NCBI GenBank assembly: GCA_014804655.1
Contig: JAAUZK010000019.1
Coordinates: 130,033-194,032 of the forward strand
Length of the DNA: 64,000 nucleotides
Reading direction: 5' to 3'
DNA from: Lachnospiraceae bacterium
GTDB lineage: Bacteria > Bacillota > Clostridia > Lachnospirales > Lachnospiraceae
Shown: one piece after another, positions 24,103-32,256 of the stretch
How positions within the stretch are numbered: the stretch's first letter is position 1
How the letters are laid out: each line of letters opens with the position of its first letter
The notes under the pieces: generated by a model
What the model was told of the DNA's origin: nothing
Databases searched by the model: none
Seen by the model: only the letters and a program-made list of their open reading frames with translations
Program-made: the position numbers and the translations under genes

Positions 24103-24865
24103 AATCTATAGACAGAAAACATATGACATGGGTGTCATACGCATAATAGAGAAATGCATTCCGGGTAACTATGGAGCACCGGGGCAGCAGAGGAACAAAA
24201 AGCAGAAGAGGACACCGGAGGATATCAAAAAGCAGAACCACAGGAACCGATGCCGGAAGGTGCAGCTCCTGATCCTCGGCAACTTCCATCCGGGTGACTG
24301 GCATCTGATCCTGAAGCATGCAAAGGACAGCCAGCCAGAGACCTACAAAGAGGCAGTGAAGCAGCGGGCGCGGTTTCTAGCCCAGATGCGGGAGGCATAT
24401 AAAAAGGCAGGGCTCACTTTTAAATGGATCGCCGTTACCGAGCGTGGAAAGAAAAAACAGGTCCTGCACCACCATCTGATCATCGAGGACATAGACCGTA
24501 ACGGGATCAGGACCACGGAGCTGGTGAAAAAGCTGTGGACCCACGGAGGACATTTCTTTTCTTCGCTGTATGAGGATGGAGAGTATGAAGATCTGGCGGA
24601 ATACATAGTCAAGGCGGAGACAAAGGATGAATGCGGATGGTGCACCTATTCGAGAAGCCGGGGCAATCTGGTCATGCCGAAGCCAAAAGTGGAGATCAAA
24701 CGTCACAGGCGGTGGCGCAATCCTCCGGTGGCGCCAAAGGGCTGGTACGTGGTCAAGGACAGTATCTGGAACGGCGAGAACCCTGTGACCGGACAGCCCG
24801 TACAGCACTACACCCTGAAAAAGCTGATAACTACCGGGAAAGGCGGGAAAGGAGACAGCGGATGA
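24095..24865 (+). CDS. HUH-type replication initiator-like protein (Rep ORF2/G2P family style)
   Basis: 256 aa. The HUH metal motif is HHHL at 125-128, in a VLHHHLIIED strand. The likely nicking-tyrosine motif is AEYIVK with Y170 and K173. Upstream residues 56-62 (VQLLILG) fit motif 1. Such proteins nick an origin to start rolling-circle replication of plasmids and filamentous phages; in a tailed prophage it probably initiates phage DNA replication. The start codon is buried in a 10-bp inverted repeat with the leader. It overlaps the next gene by 4 bp (ATGA). Confidence 0.7.
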   Translation: MVSIYRQKTYDMGVIRIIEKCIPGNYGAPGQQRNKKQKRTPEDIKKQNHRNRCRKVQLLILGNFHPGDWHLILKHAKDSQPETYKEAVKQRARFLAQMREAYKKAGLTFKWIAVTERGKKKQVLHHHLIIEDIDRNGIRTTELVKKLWTHGGHFFSSLYEDGEYEDLAEYIVKAETKDECGWCTYSRSRGNLVMPKPKVEIKRHRRWRNPPVAPKGWYVVKDSIWNGENPVTGQPVQHYTLKKLITTGKGGKGDSG

Positions 24866-25380
24866 ATGTAAATATCTACATAGAGACATCTTTTAAAGGA
24901 CCCGCCACCAGACGCGCAGCGGGCGCGTGGATCGTGGAATATATCATATCCACCGGTAAACCCGTCACGAGGGGCGGCATCATTTATTCGGACCGCACCA
25001 CCGAGAACGACCTGGCGCTCTGCCTGATCGAAAAGGCTTTTTCCATCCTGACGAAAACATGCTGCGCCGTAGTATTTACTGAATGCGGGCACGTTCTGCG
25101 GACTATGCAGAACCACTGGCTTGCACAGTGGCAGAAGAACGGATGGACCAACGCAAAGGGGAATCCGATCAGGAACGCCGAAGCGTGGAACCGGTGCGCC
25201 CTGCTTCTGGAACACCACATGGAGGAGTGGACGGACAGGCCGCACGAATACCGGCAGTGCATGCAGGACAGGATCAGGAAAGAACTGGAGAGGAAACACG
25301 GGATGCCGTCAGCAGGCTATGTAGAGATAGAAACACCGGAATGGAACACACAGACACGAAATGCAGAAAGGAGATCATGA
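24862..25380 (+). CDS. RNase H-like fold protein with altered active site
   Basis: 172 aa from the ATG overlapping the upstream stop. The order of motifs follows RNase HI: IYIETS (E8 where RNase HI has its first Asp), TTENDLAL (E49), VFTECGHV (E74 at the third catalytic Asp), then WLAQWQKNGWTNAKGNPIRNAEAW, which closely follows the handle region of RNase HI. Two Asp-to-Glu changes and no clear fourth carboxylate suggest weakened or changed catalysis. Coupled to the HUH gene, it probably acts in replication, for example on primers. Confidence 0.6.
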   Translation: MNVNIYIETSFKGPATRRAAGAWIVEYIISTGKPVTRGGIIYSDRTTENDLALCLIEKAFSILTKTCCAVVFTECGHVLRTMQNHWLAQWQKNGWTNAKGNPIRNAEAWNRCALLLEHHMEEWTDRPHEYRQCMQDRIRKELERKHGMPSAGYVEIETPEWNTQTRNAERRS

Positions 25381-25381
25381 T

Positions 25382-25873
25382 ATGTTTGAAAGATTTGGAG
25401 AATTTGACTCAGCAGATGAAATAAATGCAACGGCGGAAGGACTGCTCAAAGAGGGCGACACGGAATCACTTTATATACTGGCAGAAGAAAACGGGCTCGA
25501 CAGGGAAGAGGCCGAGGATTATATCAACGGCGATGTAACGGAGTTGACGAATGCGCTGATGGCCGCCTACGGTAAGCTGGACATAGAAAATGCGGAGCTG
25601 AAACTGAAGGAGATCATGGAAGACTGGCTGACATACATCAGGGTGGAGTGTTCTGAGAATCCGAAGATGGCAGCAGCAGTCAGACGGAAAGGAAAGAGCC
25701 TGAAAGGGTGCATCGGGGCAATGATGGCGTGGAGTTTTAAACATCAGATCCCGATCGAGAAAGAAATTATTAAAGAAGCGGGTGTTAATGCCGGAAGGGT
25801 GACTATGGGCATTCCGGGGAACGGTACCGCAAAGAAGATCATTCAGGAATATTATCTGGGGAAACAGGGGTGA
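25382..25873 (+). CDS. AcrIIA9-like protein (candidate anti-CRISPR Cas9 inhibitor)
   Basis: 163 aa from ATG 25382 (AAAGGAG 7-8 nt upstream). The N-terminus FGEFDSADEINATAEGLLKE, the motif AEENGLDREEAEDYINGDV and the C-terminus GIPGNGTAKKIIQEYYLG fit my recollection of the family annotated as Cas9 inhibitor AcrIIA9 in Clostridial phages and plasmids. Members bind Cas9 and block target cleavage. It sits in the replication operon, not beside an anti-CRISPR-associated (aca) regulator. Family call from memory; activity is inferred. Confidence 0.6.
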   Translation: MFERFGEFDSADEINATAEGLLKEGDTESLYILAEENGLDREEAEDYINGDVTELTNALMAAYGKLDIENAELKLKEIMEDWLTYIRVECSENPKMAAAVRRKGKSLKGCIGAMMAWSFKHQIPIEKEIIKEAGVNAGRVTMGIPGNGTAKKIIQEYYLGKQG

Positions 25874-25879
25874 TGCGGC

Positions 25880-28006
25880 ATGAAGAAAAAGCAGATCGAA
25901 AAGATCCCTTACATCACCATTGCGAAGCCCATACGGAAGAGGGGCGTAAAATATATCGCAGTCACGGCATGGAAGAATATCAGCCATGAGCGGCACATTA
26001 TTCTTGAAGTATACAGGAATAAAAAAGGGAATCTGCAGATTCCTGTAGTCAGATATGCGGCCACGGGAAGAGACTGGGGAGTATTTTTTCCGGAAACAGG
26101 CGAGTGGAGCAGGCAGAAGATAGTAGGACAAAACGCATATGGCAGGTGCTGTTGGCAGCAGCCGGGCGAAGAAAGGCAGGAACAGGGAAGCGTCCTGCAG
26201 ACACCAGAGGATCTGGACAGGATCAGTAATTTCTTTAAAGAGATAAAAGTCTGGGATAAAGAGCAGTGGTGGGATTATTTTTCAAAGAATGAAACCGAAA
26301 TCAGGAATTCAGAGGTAGAAAGGAAAAATAAACGGAGAAGGGATCAGTTACAGGAAAGAATAAAGGACACCCCGCAACTCAAAGAACAGGAGCTGCTGGA
26401 ATGGGCATCAAAGAAGCTGATCATGGCAGGGCATTACCTGTATTACAAGAAAAGAGGACGCAGGGCAGATATATGCTGCTCAGCCTGCGGATGCGTGACA
26501 TCCACGGCATGGAAACCGGGAGAATCCTACGAGAGTCAGGCAGAGGAAATGGTCATAGAACCAAGGGACGGTTGCATCGGCTATTGCCCGTCATGCGGAA
26601 TACCCGGGACATATAAGCCACAGGGAAAAGCCAAGACGAGATATGAAATAAAAACCCATGCATTCACAGCAGACAGATACCATGGCAATGGGGTTGTGCT
26701 TAGGTATGTAGAGTTATACAAGACATACACGCTGGAGACGTTTCCTGACGAGAAGGGACAGCAGAAGATGCTGACAGCGCATGAAGAGATGGAGGGTATA
26801 GAGATCGCAAGGACATATTATGTTCCGGGCAGAAAAGTCCAGACGGATTTCTGTAAGCATAATCCATATACAGGCAGGGATTTTTGGGACGACTGTAACC
26901 TATATGGGTTAAGCAACATCACGATAGGAAAGGCGATGATACATCCGGACACGTGGGAGGCACTTAAAGGGACATTCCTGCAATACAGTGCCATGGAGGA
27001 ATATGCTGAGGAGACCGGGCTGATCAATGCCAGAGACTATCTGTCAAGATATGTGGAGTGGCCGCAGATAGAGATGCTGGTCAAGATGAAGTTGTTCGGG
27101 ATCGTAGAAAGCATGGTTAAAGGTTTATGCGGAATCATTGCAGGAGAGTATTCAAAACGCCCGGAAGATTTTCTGGGCATCCGAAAAGACAGGATGAAAC
27201 TTCTGGTGGAAACGCGGGGGAATCTGGAGATACTGCACGTGCTGCAGGCCGAAAGACGGATGGGCGGGTGCTGGACATGCGAACAGGTCAGGAAATTGGC
27301 CGAGATACATGCGAGCTGTAATCAGATCAGCAGGGCGCTTGAGGTGATGACCGTGCAGAAACTGCTTAATAATATATCCGGATATGCAGGATGTGAATAC
27401 GGGACGGGATGCACCAACGCAACGGGGCGGTTACGGAATACAGCGACTACATATTTTGATTATCTGCATATGCGTGTAACGCTGGGATATGACATGACGA
27501 ACACGGTCTACCAGAAGCCAAGGAATCTGAGCGATGCGCATCAGAGAATGGTCATGGAGATCAATAAAAAAGAACAGGAGAACAGGTTAAAGGATACGGA
27601 GCAGAGATATCCTGATATCCGGAAACAGTATAGGAAACTGAGAAACAGGTATTATTATGCGGATGAAAATTACCTGATCAGGCCGGCAAGGTCAGCGGCA
27701 GAGATTGTTATGGAAGGCAGGGTGCTGCACCACTGTGTAGGCGGGGACAATTATCTGAGCAGTCATAATAATGGGACAAGCATAATCCTTATGCTGCGCC
27801 ACCGGTCTGAGACGGAGACCCCGTACATTACGGTAGAGATTCAGGGAGAGCAGATCATCCAGTGGTACGGGGCACATGATAAAAAGCCGGACGAGGAGAA
27901 CATGCAGAAATGGCTGGACAGATATACCACAATGCTGGAATGCCGGCGAATGGGTACAACGCCGCCGGCAGAGCAGGAAACAGCACAATTATTAGCATAC
28001 GCATAA
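25880..28006 (+). CDS. PcfJ-like protein
   Basis: 708 aa. Two CxxC pairs near 197-240 (CCSACGC and CPSCG) form a zinc ribbon. The C-terminal region from about 603 (SAAEIVMEGRVLHHCVGGD, LHHCVGG at 616-622) is the signature of PcfJ-like proteins, first named on the conjugative plasmid pCF10 and common in Firmicutes phages and elements. Biochemical function is not established; association with replication or DNA processing is inferred from the context after the HUH and RNase H-like genes. GGGGTGATG precedes the start. Confidence 0.75.
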   Translation: MKKKQIEKIPYITIAKPIRKRGVKYIAVTAWKNISHERHIILEVYRNKKGNLQIPVVRYAATGRDWGVFFPETGEWSRQKIVGQNAYGRCCWQQPGEERQEQGSVLQTPEDLDRISNFFKEIKVWDKEQWWDYFSKNETEIRNSEVERKNKRRRDQLQERIKDTPQLKEQELLEWASKKLIMAGHYLYYKKRGRRADICCSACGCVTSTAWKPGESYESQAEEMVIEPRDGCIGYCPSCGIPGTYKPQGKAKTRYEIKTHAFTADRYHGNGVVLRYVELYKTYTLETFPDEKGQQKMLTAHEEMEGIEIARTYYVPGRKVQTDFCKHNPYTGRDFWDDCNLYGLSNITIGKAMIHPDTWEALKGTFLQYSAMEEYAEETGLINARDYLSRYVEWPQIEMLVKMKLFGIVESMVKGLCGIIAGEYSKRPEDFLGIRKDRMKLLVETRGNLEILHVLQAERRMGGCWTCEQVRKLAEIHASCNQISRALEVMTVQKLLNNISGYAGCEYGTGCTNATGRLRNTATTYFDYLHMRVTLGYDMTNTVYQKPRNLSDAHQRMVMEINKKEQENRLKDTEQRYPDIRKQYRKLRNRYYYADENYLIRPARSAAEIVMEGRVLHHCVGGDNYLSSHNNGTSIILMLRHRSETETPYITVEIQGEQIIQWYGAHDKKPDEENMQKWLDRYTTMLECRRMGTTPPAEQETAQLLAYA

Positions 28007-28019
28007 GAAAGGAGAACAT

Positions 28020-29552
28020 ATGGAACCATTAACGGGAGAAGTATTAAATATCAACAATGAATACGGTAGTTATCAGGAGTATAAGGCAGCAGTAGACACG
28101 GAGCTGCAGAAATCCGCGGAGAGCTTCGTCCGGATCGGGTATCTGCTCAAGGTCGCAAGGGATACGGATATATTAAAAGAATCCGGCTACGGGAGCGTCA
28201 ACGAGTTTGCGGAAGCAGAGTACAGTCTGGACAAGTCACAGGTATCGAGATTCATCCGGATCAATGACGAATACTCCGAGGGCGGGTATTCCGACAGCCT
28301 GCAGGAAAAATACAGGAATTTCGGATATGCGAAACTGGCGATCATGCTGACCCTGCCGGCAGCAGTAGGTGAGGAGCTGACTGTGGATTACAGTAAGTCA
28401 GAGATACAGACGATCAGGGCAGAGATCGATGAAGAGAATAAACGGACAGACATAGAAGTCATGCTGGAAAGGAAAGATGAGCGGCAGCAGGCATACACGA
28501 TGTTCGGGAAAGTCCTCTACCAGATCGGACGCGACCGCCCGGAGCTGTACCTGCAGCTGTACGGTGCCGTCGCAGAAGCTGTACATAACGGTCCGAATGT
28601 ACCCGTGGTAAATAAACTGGTGGATTCTCTTGCACCCGCCGGTGAAGGGATGGTCAGCGTGAGGATTCCGGGAGAAGGGAAAATGCTGCTGAGCATTAAA
28701 GGCTCCGGCGCTGATCCGGCGGTAGTCAATGTAAGGTCGGGAGAAAAAGAAACCTGCACATGGGATGAATTTATCGCTGACATGGAGTTGTTATGTGAAG
28801 GGAATGATGCGAAAGAAAGCTGGAAAATACTATACGGAGAGGAATTTCCGGAGGAAAAGAAGGAAGTTGCACCGGTGCAACCGGACCGGGAAGCAAAACA
28901 GGCACCGAAAAAGCCCGGCCGCGTGACCGTCTCAAAGCCGCAAACGCCCGAAAAGACCGTTGAAGACAACAGTCTTACAAAGGTCAACGATAATGTGCAG
29001 GCACAGGAAACCACAGCGCAGAAGGAAGAGGAGCAGAGCCGTGATGAAAATATGGAAGTTGCACCGGTGCAACCGGAAAATAATACAGAAAACCCGCAGA
29101 ACGGTACGTCTGGCATGGGAAGTAATACTGATGAAGCTGACGCCGGCAGCAGGATTCCGGAAGAAACGGACGACCCGGACCGCGTACCGCCTTACATCGA
29201 CGGCAATGATCCTGAATCTGCAGACGCTGCACCTGGAGCCGGAAGCGGAAACGCAGAGGCAGTTATGGGAAGCACTGCGGGTACTACAACCGAGCCGTCG
29301 GCAGCAGTCCTCACGCAAGACGTTGATGGACAGATAAGCATTGGAGATATGCCGCAGTGTATGCCAGATAACACGGCGGTAGAACAAAAATGGAATATTC
29401 GTGGCAGCTACCTCACCGCTCTGAAGGATAATCTGGACAAGGTCTACATTCTGACGGAGCGGGGTGATTATCAGGACGCGGAGCAGTGGCTGCAGGCTGT
29501 CAGAGGCACAATCTGGAAGATCAGGGATATATCGGAGGTGCAGGATGGCTAA
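28020..29552 (+). CDS. DUF3102/ParB-like DNA-binding protein carrying two copies of the palindrome
   Basis: 510 aa. Residues 15-110 contain a helical DNA-binding region of DUF3102/ParB type (SGYGSVNEFAEAEYSLDKSQ followed by VSRFIRIND, reading as an HTH). A conserved middle domain (about 145-275) follows, then a long low-complexity, acidic Pro/Glu/Thr-rich region and a short helical C-terminus (about 445-510). Palindromic repeats encode VAPVQP at residues 283-288 and 347-352. A ParB-like protein whose own gene carries candidate sites suggests autoregulation or a partition-like role; both are inference. Confidence 0.6.
   Translation: MEPLTGEVLNINNEYGSYQEYKAAVDTELQKSAESFVRIGYLLKVARDTDILKESGYGSVNEFAEAEYSLDKSQVSRFIRINDEYSEGGYSDSLQEKYRNFGYAKLAIMLTLPAAVGEELTVDYSKSEIQTIRAEIDEENKRTDIEVMLERKDERQQAYTMFGKVLYQIGRDRPELYLQLYGAVAEAVHNGPNVPVVNKLVDSLAPAGEGMVSVRIPGEGKMLLSIKGSGADPAVVNVRSGEKETCTWDEFIADMELLCEGNDAKESWKILYGEEFPEEKKEVAPVQPDREAKQAPKKPGRVTVSKPQTPEKTVEDNSLTKVNDNVQAQETTAQKEEEQSRDENMEVAPVQPENNTENPQNGTSGMGSNTDEADAGSRIPEETDDPDRVPPYIDGNDPESADAAPGAGSGNAEAVMGSTAGTTTEPSAAVLTQDVDGQISIGDMPQCMPDNTAVEQKWNIRGSYLTALKDNLDKVYILTERGDYQDAEQWLQAVRGTIWKIRDISEVQDG
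28866..28881. repeat. Palindromic repeat copy 3 (GTTGCACCGGTGCAAC)
   Basis: Inside the DUF3102/ParB-like gene, read in frame as VAPVQ(P). Confidence 0.9.
29058..29073. repeat. Palindromic repeat copy 4 (GTTGCACCGGTGCAAC)
   Basis: In the same gene, 192 bp after copy 3 and in the same frame, again read as VAPVQ(P). Confidence 0.9.
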
Positions 29553-29895
29553 ATCACATAAAGCTACCAGAAAGCTCCAATTTGACCAGAAGACCCGAAA
29601 GCGTATCCGTGAAAGGGATCACGGCGAATGCATCTACTGCGCCATGGGCTACCACATGGAATACATATCAGGCATGATTCCGGAAAAGGATATCATGCAT
29701 TTCATCCCCAGATCACAGATGGGTCTGGGGATCGAACAGAACGGCGCACTGGGATGCCGGGAGCATCACGATCTTCTGGATAACGGGAATAAAGGGCTGA
29801 GGCAGGAGATGCTGGCAAAGTTTGAGACATACCTGCGGGCACATTATCCGGAATGGGACAGGGAGACGCTGGTGTATAGGAAGTATGATTTTTAG
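29545..29895 (+). CDS. HNH-type nuclease-like protein
   Basis: 116 aa, overlapping the upstream gene by 8 bp, behind GGAGG. The pattern CIYCAMGYH ... DIMHFIPRSQMGLG ... NGALGCREHHDLLDNG gives the two CxxC-like zinc pairs and the His-Asn-His catalytic order of HNH endonucleases. Likely a phage nuclease acting in replication or recombination; the target is unknown. Confidence 0.7.
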   Translation: MAKSHKATRKLQFDQKTRKRIRERDHGECIYCAMGYHMEYISGMIPEKDIMHFIPRSQMGLGIEQNGALGCREHHDLLDNGNKGLRQEMLAKFETYLRAHYPEWDRETLVYRKYDF

Positions 29896-29952
29896 GTGGA
29901 AGCCCAGAGAAAGGGAAACGGAAGAAATGAAACTTTAGAGGAGTCAGCAAGG

Positions 29953-30303
29953 ATGATTGATGAACAGAAATTGATCGAACGCATAAAGGAAATGCCAAAC
30001 ACTTGCAATTTGTTTAGATGGCGAAGCTCTAAGAAAATTAAAGCTGGGTTAGTTTCTTTAATTGCAAGGGAACCCAAAATCAGCGAGTGGATTCCGTGCA
30101 ATGAGCGGTTGCCGGAATCTGAACAGAGGTGTTTAGTGTCGGTTGTCTGGGAGGATGAGGGAGCAAAAACATATTCTGTCTATGATGCGGTTTATGGAAG
30201 TGATGCAAAATGGCATTCCCACAACTATGAAGGCATGATTTGTTGCATGATTTATTGCAAGGTTGTTGCGTGGCAGCCATTGCCAGAACCATACAAGGAA
30301 TAA
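29953..30303 (+). CDS. DUF551-containing phage protein
   Basis: 116 aa from ATG 29953. The C-terminal half has the DUF551 pattern WIPCNERLPE ... VVAWQPLPEPYKE, found in many phages with no known role. The N-terminus, MIDEQKLIERIKEMP, is a frequent start for this family, supporting this ATG over the GTG at 29896. Confidence 0.75.
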   Translation: MIDEQKLIERIKEMPNTCNLFRWRSSKKIKAGLVSLIAREPKISEWIPCNERLPESEQRCLVSVVWEDEGAKTYSVYDAVYGSDAKWHSHNYEGMICCMIYCKVVAWQPLPEPYKE

Positions 30304-30320
30304 GACAGCAAATCTGAAAA

Positions 30321-30394
30321 TGGAAGCAATGGGGCTCGAACCCATGACCTCTCGCGTGTGAGGCGAACGCTCATCCCAGCTGAGCTATGCTTCC
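30321..30394 (-). tRNA. tRNA-Val, anticodon CAC
   Basis: A 74-nt cloverleaf on the minus strand. Acceptor GGAAGCA/TGCTTCC, D-arm GCTC/GAGC, anticodon stem TTCGC/GCGAG with loop CTCACAC (anticodon CAC, reads GUG), T-arm ATGGG-TTCGAGC-CCCAT, discriminator A, no encoded CCA. It lies antisense inside the plus-strand early operon with its own promoter. Confidence 0.9.
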
Positions 30395-30403
30395 ATAGCT
30401 ATT

Positions 30404-30431
30404 ATTATAGCATTACGAACAGGAAAAGCAA
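30404..30431 (-). promoter_or_regulatory. Promoter of the tRNA-Val gene
   Basis: Minus strand: TTGCTT (30431-30426), 16 nt, TATAAT (30409-30404), placing the start 2-4 nt before the mature tRNA 5' end. Confidence 0.7.
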
Positions 30432-30477
30432 TAAACATTAAAAACAATGATCTTTAGACTGGAAGGGAGAATATAGA

Positions 30478-30846
30478 ATGCTGATACGGAAGGATAAACA
30501 GGGAAACTGGGGAGTGAGCGGCCTGCCCTGGGAAGAACTGAGCATAGGACAGACCATTACAGATAAGATATGGGAAAAACTGTACGGCTGTCTGTTCAGG
30601 CTTATGCAATATGAGGATACAGGCATGGAACCGGAGCAGGTATACGATCTGGCCAAGCAGAACACAAAGTACTGCGTACCCAAATATCTCGGTGAAAATA
30701 CGGCAATCGGATGTAGAGACGGGGAATGTAAATGCGGAAACATAGTGCGCAGTTATCAGAAATTCTGCGATGAATGCGGCACAAAACTTGAATGGGGAAT
30801 GTCAGAAGAGAGGGGTGAAAACAATGGAGAAACTGACAGATTGTGA
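30478..30846 (+). CDS. Phage protein with C-terminal zinc ribbon (122 aa)
   Basis: The N-terminal 65 residues are a small domain also common in Clostridial phages (GLPWEELSIGQTITDKIWEKL ... YEDTGMEPEQV). The C-terminus has CKCGNIVRSYQKFCDECGTKL, a two-CxxC zinc ribbon. GAAGGGAG precedes the ATG. It overlaps the next gene by 23 bp. Unknown role. Confidence 0.7.
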   Translation: MLIRKDKQGNWGVSGLPWEELSIGQTITDKIWEKLYGCLFRLMQYEDTGMEPEQVYDLAKQNTKYCVPKYLGENTAIGCRDGECKCGNIVRSYQKFCDECGTKLEWGMSEERGENNGETDRL

Positions 30847-31258
30847 AGAGCTGGTTATGAAAACCGTATGGGACGCAGGAGAAGAGCTCAGCCTTATGGA
30901 GATTATGCAGAAAGTTAATGATAAGTACCATAAGGAATGGAAGCCGCAGACAGTATCTACATTCTTGGCACGTCTCGTAAGAAAAGGGTATTTAAGGCAT
31001 TATCGCCAGGGACGTGTATTCTTCTATCAGATCTTGATTCCGCTGGAAGATTATAAGAGCCGGTTGACGGAAGATTTTATCAATTTTTGGCACAAAGAAT
31101 CTATAGGAAGCATGATCAGTGAACAGATAACAACATTAAGAGAAATCGGAGAAGATCCAGAAGGTTGCTGCTATCCACAAGAGTATTTGCAGGAGGTAAT
31201 CAACGAAGCTGCCAACACCATTGAATTCCTCTGCGTCAAACTGCAAGTTAAATTCTAG
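30824..31258 (+). CDS. BlaI/MecI/CopY-family transcriptional repressor
   Basis: 144 aa from ATG 30824. Residues 1-75 are a winged helix (LTDCEELVMKTVWDAGEELS ... QTVSTFLARLVRKGYL) typical of the penicillinase-repressor family. The C-terminal half is for dimerisation. Family members pair with a BlaR1-type membrane sensor-protease, and none is present. An inverted repeat TAGTAT/ATACTA lies just downstream, before the AbrB-like gene. Confidence 0.8.
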   Translation: MEKLTDCEELVMKTVWDAGEELSLMEIMQKVNDKYHKEWKPQTVSTFLARLVRKGYLRHYRQGRVFFYQILIPLEDYKSRLTEDFINFWHKESIGSMISEQITTLREIGEDPEGCCYPQEYLQEVINEAANTIEFLCVKLQVKF

Positions 31259-31336
31259 TATTTATACGGACGTCAATGCAGATACTATACAAAATACTTA
31301 AAGATTTATGAATTAAGAAAGAGGTATAAAGGCTAC

Positions 31337-31651
31337 ATGAAAACCACAGGTATATCCCGCAGGATTGACGAAGTCGGAAGAATTGTTATTCCGAGGGAGA
31401 TCAGAAAAACGTTCGGAATAAAAGGAGGAGATCAGATCGAAATCTTCACCCATAACAATGAAATAGTATTGAGAAAATATAATGTTTCTACCGGGCTGGG
31501 TGAGCTTGTAGGAAGACTAAACAGCGAGTTTTCTGCAGTTAGAAAAGATCTGGACAGAGAAACGGCTGATAAAATTTACGGGCATATCAATGCTTTACAG
31601 GATCTCTTTGAAAGTATAGAGACGGGAGAAGGAAGGAGTGGAACAAATTGA
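31337..31651 (+). CDS. AbrB/SpoVT-type transition-state regulator
   Basis: 104 aa. Residues 1-48 are a swapped-hairpin AbrB fold, GISRRIDEVGRIVIPREIRKTFGI ... IEIFTHNNEIVLRKY. The rest is helical. It directly follows the BlaI-like gene and overlaps the next by 4 bp. Phage-encoded AbrB proteins may adjust host transition-state genes or phage timing; not determinable here. Confidence 0.8.
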   Translation: MKTTGISRRIDEVGRIVIPREIRKTFGIKGGDQIEIFTHNNEIVLRKYNVSTGLGELVGRLNSEFSAVRKDLDRETADKIYGHINALQDLFESIETGEGRSGTN

Positions 31652-32256
31652 GCAGAGTATTACCAATATTATTTAACACCGATATGGTGCAGGCGATGCT
31701 GGATGAGCGGAAGACAGCGACCAGACGTATTGCAAAAGGAATAGTACCTTATAGCGAATACGGGGATTTTTCGACAATGATAAACGGCGAATGGACAGGA
31801 CCGATATCCATGGAGAATCTCGTGAAACTTAAAGCGAAGTATCAGCGAGGCGATATCCTGTATGTCAGGGAGACATGGTGCAAGAATGCTAATTTTGAAG
31901 AATACTATTATGCGGCAAACAGGGAGAATGGTACAAGAGCTCCATACGGGTTAAAATGGAGACCCTCCATACATATGCCAAAGGAAGCAGCACGTATCTG
32001 GGTAGAGGTTACAGATGTAAGAGTAGAGCAACTGAATGAAATGACACTCGAAGATTTCTTGAAAGAAGGTGTCGTGATCAGACCGGAAGCATTCAACGAT
32101 CCGGAGAACGCATATCAGCAGGCAAAGAATATCTTTATAGATATCTGGGATCCCACAATTAAGAAATCCGATCGTGATCGCTATGGGTGGGAAGCAAACC
32201 CATGGACATGGGTTACAGAGTTTGAACGGTGCGATAAACCAAGAGAGGAGAGGTAA
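31648..32256 (+). CDS. ASCH/PUA-like phage protein
   Basis: 202 aa, TTG start at 31648 behind GGAAGGAG. MLDERKTATRR, GDILYVRETWC and IHMPKEAARIWVEVTDVRVE are characteristic of phage ASCH-like proteins, an RNA/nucleoside-binding fold with few characterised members. Overlaps the next gene by 1 bp. Confidence 0.7.
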   Translation: MSRVLPILFNTDMVQAMLDERKTATRRIAKGIVPYSEYGDFSTMINGEWTGPISMENLVKLKAKYQRGDILYVRETWCKNANFEEYYYAANRENGTRAPYGLKWRPSIHMPKEAARIWVEVTDVRVEQLNEMTLEDFLKEGVVIRPEAFNDPENAYQQAKNIFIDIWDPTIKKSDRDRYGWEANPWTWVTEFERCDKPREER

